DNA of 50,769 nt from Pseudomonadota bacterium (lineage in GTDB: Bacteria > Pseudomonadota > Gammaproteobacteria > Burkholderiales > Rhodocyclaceae): contig JAGTRY010000016.1 in the NCBI GenBank assembly GCA_018262235.1, positions 1 through 50,769 of the forward strand, in the 5' to 3' direction. Below are positions 1 through 9,613 of this stretch, piece after piece (within the stretch, counting starts at the first letter, position 1; every line of letters begins with the position of its first letter). The notes beneath the pieces were generated by a model that worked only from the letters and a program-made list of their open reading frames with translations, was not told the DNA's origin and made no database searches. A program made the translations under genes and the position numbers.

Positions 1-250
1 TTTTTTTACCCCACAAAGGCAGGATTGACGTGAAGGTATGCACGCCAAGGTGACCGTTGTCGCGCAGCATCAGCACAGACCCCAAAAACACCATCCAGAC
101 AAACAGGAAACGCGAGACCTCTTCCGAGAACGTAATGCCCGAGTTGAACCCGTAACGCAGCACGACATTGCCGAACACCAGAATCACCATCAGGCCAAGA
201 ATGGCTATCAGTAGCCATTCGAGCCCTTTCACCAATAATTTTGAAACCAT
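1..250 (-). CDS. TRAP transporter small permease (DctQ/YiaM type), 5' part only
   Basis: The first 83 codons of a minus-strand gene run off the left edge. The start is the ATG at 250, with an AAAGGAGA ribosome site eight bases upstream. The protein has a hydrophobic helix (WLLIAILGLMVILVFGNVV) followed by LRYGFN, then FSEEVSRFLFVWMVFLGS and NGHLGVH, the layout of the four-helix DctQ subunit of TRAP transporters. These take up organic and sugar acids using the sodium gradient together with a large permease and a periplasmic binding protein, which should lie beyond the window. It follows yiaL- and yiaK-like genes on the same strand, as yiaM does in E. coli. The substrate is inferred to be a uronate-derived acid. 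Confidence 0.85.
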   Translation of the reverse strand, partial: MVSKLLVKGLEWLLIAILGLMVILVFGNVVLRYGFNSGITFSEEVSRFLFVWMVFLGSVLMLRDNGHLGVHTFTSILPLWGKK

Positions 251-376
251 TCCAATCTTCTCCTTTGAATCACCGGTTTTTCAAACCTGTTTGTTCTTGA
301 TAAATGAGGTATGGCTGTACTACAGGGCAATGCGCGGTTTGCTGAAAAAGGGAGCACTGCGCATTGCCTTGATATG

Positions 377-847
377 TCAAAAGAGATGAACGGGAACCTT
401 GACTACAACCTTTCGGACCTCATCCGGTAGACCTACAGCACAAAGCGGCATGTGTACGTCCCAAGGGAAATAGACAGAAAACCCTCCTGCGCCGAGAGTG
501 ATCATGGATTGACGATGTGGTTGATTTTCGTAGAACCGAATGTCTTGACTATCATCGCATTTCATTACTCGAAGGTGTTCCGACAGTGGTTGATAACCCT
601 GGGATTCAGCCCCTGATATGAGGTAGTGAATATCGATGTTGAGAGAGTGAGTCTCCGGTTTGTTATCGCTGGCAAGCATTGTTCGTGCATGGAACAGCGT
701 GAATTTCATGTCGGTGTGCGGGGTGGCGATGACGCCGTCCTCGAGCATGGAAAAATCCAACTCCCTGAGTGTCTGCAAAGCGCTGAATATCGTCTTGGGA
801 AGTTCGATACGTCCCTTTTCCAGGCAACTGATGTGACCGCTGATCAT
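377..847 (-). CDS. YhcH/YjgK/YiaL family protein (DUF386)
   Basis: This 156-residue protein has the length and cupin-like pattern of the YhcH/YjgK/YiaL family, including MKFTLFHARTML, the histidine-rich NIDIHYLISGAE and a C-terminal GGFSVYFPWDVHMP. Members accompany sugar-acid catabolism (E. coli YiaL, YhcH) and are thought to be metal-binding sugar-processing enzymes, but the reaction is often unknown. The frame stays open upstream, but the ATG at 847 fits the family N-terminus (MISGHI) and lies two bases after the stop of the dehydrogenase gene, which implies translational coupling. A 126-bp gap separates it from the TRAP permease gene. Confidence 0.88.
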   Translation of the reverse strand: MISGHISCLEKGRIELPKTIFSALQTLRELDFSMLEDGVIATPHTDMKFTLFHARTMLASDNKPETHSLNIDIHYLISGAESQGYQPLSEHLRVMKCDDSQDIRFYENQPHRQSMITLGAGGFSVYFPWDVHMPLCAVGLPDEVRKVVVKVPVHLF

Positions 848-849
848 GA

Positions 850-1920
850 CTAGGCCTTGCTGGCAGGGTGTGCTGCGGGCATGGCAACACCGAATCTGGC
901 GCAAGTTGCACGTAGTGCTTCCTGTGCGGCAGGTGATAGTTCTACACCAGACTCGTTAGCCGCCTGGATGCGGCGCTGTTCCATTTCGCCAGGCATGCGT
1001 ACAGGATGTTGAGGATCAATGGGGGCGTTGGCGTGGCAACGGTCGGTGAGGTAGTCCATCTGGCGCAGAAAAGCTTCGCGGCCCGCAAACGCAGCAGGAT
1101 CCAGGACTTGCAGAAAGATGTTGGCACCCCAGCGTGCTTCCGAATCCTGTCGACCAAAGCCGGCGAGCCCCTGAGTCAATACTTCGACGATCAGCGACAA
1201 GCCGAAGCCTTTGTGGCCGTATTCGCGACCGCCCACAAGTAGCAGGGTTCCACGTGCACCGGGATCCAGTACGTGTGGATCGGTTGTCGGGTTGCCATCG
1301 ACATCCATCAGCCACGGATGCGCGAATGGCGTGTCGGCTGCGGATTTCTGACGGGCCATCCCGACAGTGGTGATCGAGGTGCTCGCGTCGATCCACACAG
1401 GCGCTCGCGAATCCGGATAGCCCATTGCAATCGGATTGGGCGTCAGCAAGGGTTCCTTACCACCATACGGCGCAATGAAACCAAAGGCCGGGTCAGAGGA
1501 AGCCAGAATGGCGATGAGCCCCTTGTCGGTAGCTTGTTTGATCAGCGAAGTGAGGCATGCGATATGGTGGCTGCGACGGATTACACAGGTTACGACTCCC
1601 TGGGCGGCAACCCGCTCTGCGGCAACTTCCAGTGCATGACTCACCAGCCAAGGACCGGGAAGGTAGTTGCCATCCCATACAATCACGGCTCCGGAATCAC
1701 GTACAACCTCCGGTTCGCCACGTGGGCTCATCAGTCCTTTATCGATTTGTTCAATGTATTGCGGACACAGAGCGATGCCGTGTGTGCGCTGTCCCAGCAT
1801 ATCTCCGGTTACCAGAAGCCTGGCGACACACATGGCTTTTTCGTCTTCCATGCCTGCGGCAATGAACAATTCTTCGGCCAGATGGATAAGGGATTCAACA
1901 GGATAAAATTTTGATGTCAT
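850..1920 (-). CDS. LDH2/malate dehydrogenase family oxidoreductase (YiaK-like)
   Basis: This 356-residue protein belongs to the LDH2/MDG1 family of NAD(P)-dependent 2-keto/2-hydroxy acid oxidoreductases, which is unrelated to classical lactate dehydrogenases. Family features include the active-site histidine region RRSHHIACL, the nucleotide-site segment LLTPNPIAMGYP and the C-terminal GGREYGHKGFGLSLIVEVLTQGL. E. coli YiaK, a 2,3-diketo-L-gulonate reductase, is about 330 residues. The first gene of a minus-strand unit, it is followed by a YiaL-like gene and a TRAP permease gene. With pectin lyases nearby, reduction of a keto-uronate product is a reasonable inference, but the exact substrate cannot be read from the sequence. 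Confidence 0.88.
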   Translation of the reverse strand: MTSKFYPVESLIHLAEELFIAAGMEDEKAMCVARLLVTGDMLGQRTHGIALCPQYIEQIDKGLMSPRGEPEVVRDSGAVIVWDGNYLPGPWLVSHALEVAAERVAAQGVVTCVIRRSHHIACLTSLIKQATDKGLIAILASSDPAFGFIAPYGGKEPLLTPNPIAMGYPDSRAPVWIDASTSITTVGMARQKSAADTPFAHPWLMDVDGNPTTDPHVLDPGARGTLLLVGGREYGHKGFGLSLIVEVLTQGLAGFGRQDSEARWGANIFLQVLDPAAFAGREAFLRQMDYLTDRCHANAPIDPQHPVRMPGEMEQRRIQAANESGVELSPAAQEALRATCARFGVAMPAAHPASKA

Positions 1921-2524
1921 GTTTTTCTCTGAGTCAGAAACTGCTGTAACAAGGTGAGCACATGCGATGTGTGTCCATGGCCGTTTGTGAAACGGTCAGA
2001 AACAAGCCTGTGACCAGTCCTTGGCCTTATTGCAAAGGCTGTGCCATGGCAAAAAGCCGTAGGTTTATGGGGAAATCGAAGCAAAAATTGCAGAAATGGA
2101 ATGCAGGTGTTTCAATTCTTGGGCGGATACTTTGCGTGCGTGATCCGGGTCTTTGGCACGCTTTCGCCAATGTCGAAGAGTTTGGCATGTCGGCCTTCTG
2201 GTGCATTTTCATGGCCTGCGTTGGCTCGGGGGTACTGGAACGGATCGAAGCTTGCGTCGAGCTTCCTGTCTTGGTCGAAGATCTGCTTTGGCGCTTCCGT
2301 CTTTCCCGCAGCGCTGCTGGCTGTGGGTTTTCTGCCTACTTGCCGGGAGGGAAGGTGAAAGTTGTAAGGAATTATCTTGACCCGTTCCGCTCAAGACCCT
2401 ACTTTCACGAGAATTCGCCTTTGTTCAGGAAGTTTTCTTTATAAGAACTGGCGTAGCGCACCACAGGCATGAAGAAAGCAGGGGAAGAATCCTGCGTCCA
2501 TAACAACATTTGGAGACAATACAA
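1921..2524. other. 604-bp divergent intergenic region
   Basis: This region separates the minus-strand yiaK-like gene from the plus-strand pectate lyase gene. Several open frames cross it, the longest at 1962-2444, but none has a ribosome site, coherent codon use or a recognisable protein family. It should hold the promoters of both flanking units. A palindrome at 1981-1995 is a candidate operator. A second weak inverted repeat (GAAGCT/AGCTTC) lies at 2247-2265. Confidence 0.6.
1981..1995. promoter_or_regulatory. candidate operator palindrome upstream of yiaK-like gene
   Basis: The sequence CCGTTT-GTG-AAACGG is a perfect 6+3+6 palindrome whose near edge is 60 bp before the yiaK-like start. 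Its position and symmetry suit a dimeric repressor of the sugar-acid genes. No regulator gene is visible nearby, so the binding protein is unknown. Confidence 0.4.
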
Positions 2525-4105
2525 ATGATTCACAAGATTCTGGGAGGGCTGGTCGCCGTATTGCTGGTAGCCAATGTCCAGGCTGCTACTGACTATCCAT
2601 CCGGTTACACCAAATGTGCGCGGGTAGGTAGTAGCTGCAGCATGACGGGTACCCACAAGGTGGCGTTGGGCAAGGCGGGCAGTTTCGTTTATGCCAACCT
2701 GACCGGTAATTTCACCTGTTCGCTGTCTGCGTTTCCGACCAACAGCTTCACGACGTCTGCATGGTGTTCCGTGGGGCCGGTGGTCAGCAGCAGCTCATCC
2801 AGTTCAAGCAGTTCGTCATCAAGCTCCAGCAGTTCGTCCAGCTCGTCGTCGAGCAGTTCTTCATCCAGCTCCAGCAGCTCGTCTTCCGGGGGAGATTCGT
2901 ATGTGACGGGCTGCGGTACCGAAACCAGCAACCTCACGGCTTCGAAGGTTTATTACGTCACGCCGGGCGGTGCCGCCACGGGAGCAGGTACCAGTTTTTC
3001 CGCATCGATGAGTCTGACTGCTGCGCTTTCCAAAGTCAGTGCCGGTCAGATGGTTCTCCTGCAGCCGGGTACCTATACGGTGCCTTACACCGCCGGAGCC
3101 AAGAACACCATCACCCTGTCGCAGGTTGGAAGCGCCAATGCCAGGATCTATCTGGTGGCAGCCAACTGTGGCAAGGCCGTGATTGACTTTTCCTTCCCCG
3201 ACAAGACCTGGATGCAGGATTCCTACGGATTCTTTCTGACGGGTAGTTACTGGTACTTCAAGGGTATCTCGGTTACTCGTGCGGGCTATCAGGGTACTTA
3301 TGTCACTGGCAAGTACAACACCTTCGAGAATTGCGCCTTCTACAACAACCGTAATTCCGGGCTGGAAATCAACAAGGGCGGCGCTTACACGAAAGTGATC
3401 AATACGGACGCCTACCGTAACTACGATCCGAAGAAGAATGGCAGCATGGCGGATGGTTTTGCCTCCAAGCAAACCCAGGGGGCGGGCAACTTCTTCTATG
3501 GTTGCCGTGCCTGGGAAAATTCGGATGACGGTTTCGATACCTACGATAGCCCTGAAGCGGTGACTATCGAGAAGAGCTGGACCTTCCGCAACGGCATCGA
3601 CTACTGGGACAACAGCAACTTTGCCGGCAACGGCAATGGCTTCAAGCTTGGGGGCAACAGCAAGCTGGAACGCAACCGCATCACCCAATCGGTGTCGTTT
3701 GGTCATCCTGGCAAGGGCTTCGACCAGAACAACAATGTCGGTGGCGTGACCGTGATCAACAACACCTCCTACAGCAACGGGATCAACTATGGCTTTGGTG
3801 GTGCACTGACTGACGGCGAGAAGAACGTCTTCCACAATAATATTTCCCTGTCAGGCAAAACCGCGGACAGCATCGCCAATGCCACGTCGACGAACAACAC
3901 CTGGAACGGGCTGGCTGTCAGTAGCAGTGATTTCGTCAGCCTGGACACAAACCTGGCGACGCAGGCACGGAATGCCGATGGCTCCTTGCCGACCAACAGC
4001 CTGTTCCGCCTTGCTGCCGGCAGCAAGTTGATTAATGCCGGTGTGAGTGCAGGCCTGCCTTATCAGGGTGCCGCGCCTGATCTGGGTGCTTTCGAGCGCG
4101 AGTGA
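2525..4105 (+). CDS. secreted pectate lyase, polysaccharide lyase family 9
   Basis: This 526-residue protein has a signal peptide (cleavage after NVQA), a four-cysteine N-terminal module (about residues 21-85), a 34-serine linker and a right-handed beta-helix. It matches the PL9 pectate lyases of Dickeya (PelL, PelX, Pel9A). Calcium ligands are D310, D334, D335 and D338, in MADGFASKQ and NSDDGFD, and the catalytic base is K374 in NGFKLGGN. Their spacing equals D209/D233/D234/D237/K273 of Pel9A as I recall it. It should cleave polygalacturonate by beta-elimination outside the cell. ATG 2525 follows GGAGACA at 2512-2518; an in-frame TTG at 2510 overlaps that site and is unlikely to be used. The N-terminal module may bind carbohydrate. 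Confidence 0.93.
   Translation: MIHKILGGLVAVLLVANVQAATDYPSGYTKCARVGSSCSMTGTHKVALGKAGSFVYANLTGNFTCSLSAFPTNSFTTSAWCSVGPVVSSSSSSSSSSSSSSSSSSSSSSSSSSSSSSSSSSGGDSYVTGCGTETSNLTASKVYYVTPGGAATGAGTSFSASMSLTAALSKVSAGQMVLLQPGTYTVPYTAGAKNTITLSQVGSANARIYLVAANCGKAVIDFSFPDKTWMQDSYGFFLTGSYWYFKGISVTRAGYQGTYVTGKYNTFENCAFYNNRNSGLEINKGGAYTKVINTDAYRNYDPKKNGSMADGFASKQTQGAGNFFYGCRAWENSDDGFDTYDSPEAVTIEKSWTFRNGIDYWDNSNFAGNGNGFKLGGNSKLERNRITQSVSFGHPGKGFDQNNNVGGVTVINNTSYSNGINYGFGGALTDGEKNVFHNNISLSGKTADSIANATSTNNTWNGLAVSSSDFVSLDTNLATQARNADGSLPTNSLFRLAAGSKLINAGVSAGLPYQGAAPDLGAFERE
2786..2887 (+). repeat. serine-only linker coding tract
   Basis: Thirty-four consecutive serine codons join the N-terminal module to the PL9 domain. 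All six serine codons are used, so the tract is kept as protein sequence rather than being a recent triplet expansion. Such linkers are typical of secreted polysaccharide-degrading enzymes in Cellvibrio and similar bacteria. Confidence 0.95.
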
Positions 4106-4146
4106 CACCCGACATCACGGAGTGATTCATTGCTCCTTTCGGACCG

Positions 4147-4176
4147 ACGCACGCGGAAACCCCGCGTGCGTTTTTT
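4147..4176 (+). terminator. rho-independent terminator after the pectate lyase gene
   Basis: A 10-bp GC-rich stem, ACGCACGCGG (4147-4156) with CCGCGTGCGT (4162-4171), encloses a 5-base loop and runs into six thymines. It lies 41 bp after the stop codon. Confidence 0.88.
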
Positions 4177-4184
4177 CCATGTAG

Positions 4185-5615
<1,431 letters not shown>

Positions 5616-5637
5616 GCGACGCACATCTGCTGTACGC

Positions 5638-5668
5638 AAAAAAGCCCGCGATCTTGCGGGCTTTTTGT
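5638..5668. terminator. bidirectional terminator between argG and the ACT-domain gene
   Basis: The stem AGCCCGC (5643-5649) / GCGGGCT (5656-5662) has a run of A before it and a run of T after it, so it can end transcription of argG and also of the converging gene on the other strand. Confidence 0.9.
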
Positions 5669-5701
5669 TGGCTAGCGTATCTGGATCCGGGCCCGGCACC
5701 A

Positions 5702-6085
5702 TTACACGATGCGATGTCCCGCCTCGTGCAGCAATGCGATGCCTCGTTCAGCCACCGAGTGCTGCAGCAAGAGATGGTCGGTGTCGTAGCTGGATACCAC
5801 GAAGACGCCGAGTCCGGCCGTAGATAGCGGATTCACGATGGAAAGCAGGATCCCGTACTCGTCGAAGTCGAAGGGGCCTTGCAGCTTGAAGCACTGCCAT
5901 GGACCCGAGCTCTGCGTGCCGGTGGGCACCCGCATGGCAAGGCAGACTATCGACAATTCATCGTCTGTCCGGCTGATCGACACGAAGCCTTCGCCGTCAG
6001 CCCAGGCAGGGATTGGCGAATCTGGCGCGAGTCGCGCTACGGCATAGTTACCGGCAAGCCGGCGCAGCGTCTGGGGTTTCATCAT
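5702..6085 (-). CDS. ACT domain-containing protein
   Basis: A 127-residue protein of the small ACT_7/CASTOR-like family, with FVSISRTDDELSIVC near the first ACT strand and the second half PFDFDEYGILLSIVNPLSTAGLGVFVVSSYDTDHLLL. ACT domains bind amino acids or other small ligands; stand-alone members of this group have no established role. The ATG at 6085 follows AGGAGG by seven bases. It converges on argG across a shared terminator. A link to amino acid sensing is only inferred from the fold and the neighbour. Confidence 0.88.
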   Translation of the reverse strand: MMKPQTLRRLAGNYAVARLAPDSPIPAWADGEGFVSISRTDDELSIVCLAMRVPTGTQSSGPWQCFKLQGPFDFDEYGILLSIVNPLSTAGLGVFVVSSYDTDHLLLQHSVAERGIALLHEAGHRIV

Positions 6086-6281
6086 CGGATAGCCTCCTGA
6101 GCGTTTGCAAGATCAAAGTGAAGGGCGCTTGAACAGGAAGGCTATCAGGATGGCCTTCTTTGAGAATAGAAAGCCTGCCAAAGAGCCAAGCCCAGTCAGT
6201 TAAGCGGCAGACGTGCATTCTCTTGATTAGCGGGCTGGCGCAGGGACTCGGTGCCTTCATCAAGCAGCTCAAGTCCGGTGT

Positions 6282-7721
6282 CTAGCGGGTTGCGCTGTCT
6301 CCCGTGCTGTCCAGCGCATGGGCCAGGGCGTACTTGCGCAGGTTGAAATCACGGGCCGCGCCAACCAGCGGGGCATAGGGCCGATAGCGGATGTCCAGCA
6401 GACCCTTGTTGGCATCGCGGTTGGAGGGCTCCGCATTCGGGTCCTCCGGATCGTTGTCGAGATACTTGAACCAGTGCCAGCCGACCACCACGCCGCTTTC
6501 CAGCAGCCCCAGGGCAAAGTGCTGGTAGAACTGGCCACGCGCCGTCTGCGTCGGCACCACCCAGCCCGCCCCGGTGGTATTGGCCAGGCCGCTGTCTTCG
6601 CCTTTGGCATACCACTCGGTGATCAGCACCGGCCGACCGGACCATTCGGCCCAGTTGCGCATCAGCGTCGGGTCGGGCGTCCATGTCCGGTAGTAATTGA
6701 TCGAGATGACGTCCAGATACTTGCCGGCGGCCGCGAAGACCTGCGGATTGCGCAGTTCGCCGCCGTGAAAGCGCGAACCGAGGTAGAGGTGATGCGGGTC
6801 AGCCTCACGGATCGCGCTGCTCACGATGCGGGCATAGGTTTCATAGACATAGCCGACCCAGGCCTGGCGGTCTGCCTGAGTGATGGCGCTGCGTTCGGGC
6901 ACCGGCCGCTTCTGGCGCTCGGCCAGCCAGTGCCGCACGGCGAGGCCGTTCGGATCGCTCTCCGGCAGCTTCAGGAAGTTCTCCAGCGTGCGCTCTTCCA
7001 GCGGCATTTCATTGTCGGAAAACCAGCCGATGATTGCGGGATTGTCCGCCTCACGCACCAAGCGCTGCGCGTACTGCGTGGCGAAGGCGGCGAAGCCCGG
7101 GTCGAACACCGGGATGGCATCGTTGAGGTAACCCGTGTGGCCCGGCACCACGTGCGTGCGGCCCAGCGATTTGGCGTAATCGCTCATGAAATTCACGATC
7201 CGTGTTTGCGGCACACGCAGACTGGCGCGCCCCAACGCTCCGGTGTCGGACCATGCGCCGACCCCGTTGAAGCCCTGGTCGCGCAGCCAGCTTGCGGTTT
7301 GTGTCGCCCAGTCTTCGGTGGAGGGCCACTGCTGCGCAAACGCGGCTTTCGCAGCGGGTGAAGGCGCCGGGCGCGTATCCGCCACGGCGGCATGGATGAA
7401 GGGCTGCCCGGCCGGGTCGATCAGCCACCAGCGCTTACCGAGTTTACGGACCTGGAAAAATCCCGTGGCAGCCTGTACAGGCGCGGTCAACGTGCCACCC
7501 CAGACATCGACCGGATCGGCAGGCTGTTGTGCGATGAGCGCTGCCGGCAGCACCCGCGTGGCCTGACGCGTCGGCGCACTGTCGGGGTGTCGCTTCACAC
7601 TCACTTCGACCGTGTCCAAGTGCAGATTGCCTGGCCGTGCCGCAGCCGGTTGCGTGGGCGGCGTGGTAGCACAGGCTACAAGTACCAGACTCAGGAGTGC
7701 CGGAAGAGACAGGGGCTGCAT
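6282..7721 (-). CDS. agarase-like clan GH-A glycoside hydrolase, lipoprotein
   Basis: The 479-residue product has a lipoprotein signal (LSLVLVAC, lipidated Cys17), then a segment FFQVRKLGKRWWLIDPAGQPF typical of GH50-like agarase homologues, and a TIM-barrel with likely acid/base E238 in SDNEM and nucleophile E369 in ITEWYAK. It should be a retaining glycosidase anchored in a membrane. The start is the ATG at 7721, behind AAGGA; the frame is open upstream but has no signal-like sequence there. It follows the PL22 gene by 62 bp on the same strand. Agarase is the usual database label, yet the pectin context suggests a pectin side chain or other plant galactan as substrate; this is unresolved. 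Confidence 0.85.
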   Translation of the reverse strand: MQPLSLPALLSLVLVACATTPPTQPAAARPGNLHLDTVEVSVKRHPDSAPTRQATRVLPAALIAQQPADPVDVWGGTLTAPVQAATGFFQVRKLGKRWWLIDPAGQPFIHAAVADTRPAPSPAAKAAFAQQWPSTEDWATQTASWLRDQGFNGVGAWSDTGALGRASLRVPQTRIVNFMSDYAKSLGRTHVVPGHTGYLNDAIPVFDPGFAAFATQYAQRLVREADNPAIIGWFSDNEMPLEERTLENFLKLPESDPNGLAVRHWLAERQKRPVPERSAITQADRQAWVGYVYETYARIVSSAIREADPHHLYLGSRFHGGELRNPQVFAAAGKYLDVISINYYRTWTPDPTLMRNWAEWSGRPVLITEWYAKGEDSGLANTTGAGWVVPTQTARGQFYQHFALGLLESGVVVGWHWFKYLDNDPEDPNAEPSNRDANKGLLDIRYRPYAPLVGAARDFNLRKYALAHALDSTGDSATR

Positions 7722-7783
7722 GAGCGAATCCTTGTGCTGAATTTCTCTGGATATCCCGGACAAAGGCTGCGTGAGTGCCGCGC

Positions 7784-8941
7784 TTACTTCAGCTTCAACA
7801 GGTAGACATTGCCGTCGCCGCCACGATTGCTGGTGAACACGATCTGCCGGCCATCCGGCAGGAAGCGGGGGTGTGGATGCCATTCCTGTTTCGCCCAGGA
7901 GCCATCGTGGCGGAACAATGGGCCGCCTTCCAGTTTGCCGTCGCGTAGGGCATAGACGTTGATGAAGGGCGCACGCGGGCTGCCATCGCCCACAAACAGC
8001 GTGCCTTCGGCATTGGCGTGGGTGTGCGTGTTGCCGGCCGGCGTGATGTATTCCTTGTATGAGCCATCACGGATATCGGCTATGCCGATGAAGCTGCGTT
8101 TGTCTGGCGCAGCATAGTTGCCGTGGTAGCCAACATGCATGCCATCCGGGAAGAAATACTCGTGGCCGATGGAGAGTGTCGGCGTCTCTTCCTCGCGCAG
8201 CTTGCGATTGCCTTTGTCATCACGGCTGATCAGCCACATGCGTTGCTCCACCATGTTCCAGCGGCCTTCATGGCAGTAGAGCAGGGTGTAGGGCGCTTGC
8301 GGGCTGAGCAATACATGGCTGATCCATTTTTTCTGCCCGGCAACCATGTGCCAGTCGCTGCCATCACCGTTGCCTGTGTAGATCTGGCTGAAAGGCCGCT
8401 TCTCGAAGCGCTCGTCCATGTCCGAATAGATCACATCCGTTTTCGTTGTGATCGGGATGTCTTCGACTTGTGACAGTGCAACGACCTTGCCATCCGGTGA
8501 GGCGGTCACCGCGGCTGAAATGATGAAGCCCCTGGGCAGGTCCGTGACCACGCGTTCAGCCAGGGTGACGAGGCTCAGCGCCTTGATCTGGCTGCCTTCC
8601 TTGTAGAACACTTCGCGTGCGTCGGGGGCAACCACTGCTCCAGTGCCGTTGATGCGCCTCGAATCGGTGAGCTGGAGAATCTCGTAAGTCCTGAGATCCA
8701 TGCCATAGAGATTCCAGTAGCCGTTGCGCTTCGAGGTGAATACCAGCAGATTGTCCGCGGGTGAATATGCTTCGTTGGTGAAATAGAGCACTGCATCGTC
8801 TGCGGCATGCGTGGTGAGCTGGATGACCGAATAACCCGGCTCATCGGCGACAGCACGTGCCTCGGCTGGAAAACGTTCGCCCTTGGCGGCCAGTGCAAGC
8901 AGGGGAAAGACCAACAGGCATCCACAAACCAGATATTTCAT
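7784..8941 (-). CDS. oligogalacturonate lyase, polysaccharide lyase family 22, with signal peptide
   Basis: This 385-residue seven-bladed propeller protein has the PL22 signatures YCHEGRWNMVEQRMW, IGHEYFFPDG and QEWHPHPRFLPDGRQIVF. Likely manganese ligands are H306, Q352, H355 and H357, whose order and final spacing match the Yersinia enzyme; catalytic R234 and H260 are also present. PL22 enzymes split short unsaturated oligogalacturonates into deoxy-keto-uronate monomers. The known Ogl enzymes are cytoplasmic, but this one begins with a Sec signal peptide (MKYLVCGCLLVFPLLALA), pointing to the periplasm. A generic TolB-like propeller is the alternative, made unlikely by the conserved metal site. 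Confidence 0.9.
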   Translation of the reverse strand: MKYLVCGCLLVFPLLALAAKGERFPAEARAVADEPGYSVIQLTTHAADDAVLYFTNEAYSPADNLLVFTSKRNGYWNLYGMDLRTYEILQLTDSRRINGTGAVVAPDAREVFYKEGSQIKALSLVTLAERVVTDLPRGFIISAAVTASPDGKVVALSQVEDIPITTKTDVIYSDMDERFEKRPFSQIYTGNGDGSDWHMVAGQKKWISHVLLSPQAPYTLLYCHEGRWNMVEQRMWLISRDDKGNRKLREEETPTLSIGHEYFFPDGMHVGYHGNYAAPDKRSFIGIADIRDGSYKEYITPAGNTHTHANAEGTLFVGDGSPRAPFINVYALRDGKLEGGPLFRHDGSWAKQEWHPHPRFLPDGRQIVFTSNRGGDGNVYLLKLK

Positions 8942-8988
8942 CGCAAGCCTCCATCAATCAAACCATCATGATCGCGGCTCCATGCCGG

Positions 8989-9564
8989 CTACCGCGGAGT
9001 GTTTGCCGATTGCTGTGGTTGGTCAAACTTTTGCTGCGAAGTTTTCCGGTTTTCAGTGAAGCAGATGTTCCAGCGTGCAAAAGCTTCGACGATCGCTTTG
9101 CCGCCGGCGGCTTGCAGGGAATGAGCCGGGGCGTCTGGCTCGACGCGCATCACGAGATGTTCGAAATAAGCACCGGATTCGTCGAAGCCACGCCACAGCA
9201 AGTCCAGTCGCCTGTCCAGTGAATCTCCTGCGCCGATTCCTGCTTCCGCCGCCTGGAATATTTCCTGCAGCAGCGCCGCGACCGACGCCCGGAGCGTCGC
9301 TTGCCCATCCTTCATCGTCAGTACACACAATACTTCCGGCCCCGTATCGTGGTCGCCGAGCCAGATCGTTGAAGACAGGAAACCCCGTGTCCGCTGCTCG
9401 ATCAGAGCGTAGGCGTGCGGTGCGCTCGCCCCGCAGAAGTGCCCGGTGTGCGGCCGGATCTTCAACGAGCAGGGCGTTCCCTGCGCAAAGATCGCCGTTG
9501 CGCGGAAATCTTCCAGGCGATAGCGCAGTTTGGTGAGCCAGGCAGCGTCTTCGATGACATTCAT
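8989..9564 (-). CDS. hypothetical protein
   Basis: I do not recognise this 191-residue protein. It has no signal peptide or membrane helix. It reads as a mixed alpha/beta soluble protein, with WLTKLRYRLEDFRATAIFAQG at the N-terminus, a central LCVLTMKDGQATLRASVAALLQ and a tryptophan-containing WRGFDESGAYFEHLVMRV. The C-terminal 25 residues are polar and probably disordered. It lies 47 bp upstream of the PL22 gene on the same strand, so it may share its transcript. Codon use resembles the neighbours and the overlapping frames look like shadows. Confidence 0.6.
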   Translation of the reverse strand: MNVIEDAAWLTKLRYRLEDFRATAIFAQGTPCSLKIRPHTGHFCGASAPHAYALIEQRTRGFLSSTIWLGDHDTGPEVLCVLTMKDGQATLRASVAALLQEIFQAAEAGIGAGDSLDRRLDLLWRGFDESGAYFEHLVMRVEPDAPAHSLQAAGGKAIVEAFARWNICFTENRKTSQQKFDQPQQSANTPR

Positions 9565-9613
9565 GAGAAGGATTATGGACGAGGAAGCGGTTGGCTGGGC
9601 GGCGCTGTCCTTC

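Noticed and set aside
1962-2444. A possible 160-residue plus-strand gene before the pectate lyase
   Set aside because: It lacks a ribosome site and any family pattern, and competing frames are equally open.
2510-2524. TTG at 2510 as the start of the pectate lyase gene
   Set aside because: It overlaps the GGAG ribosome site and would put five polar residues ahead of the signal peptide; ATG 2525 is better.
2786-2887. The serine tract as a sequencing or slippage artefact
   Set aside because: All six serine codons are mixed irregularly, so it is not a simple repeat, and serine linkers are usual in secreted polysaccharide-degrading enzymes.
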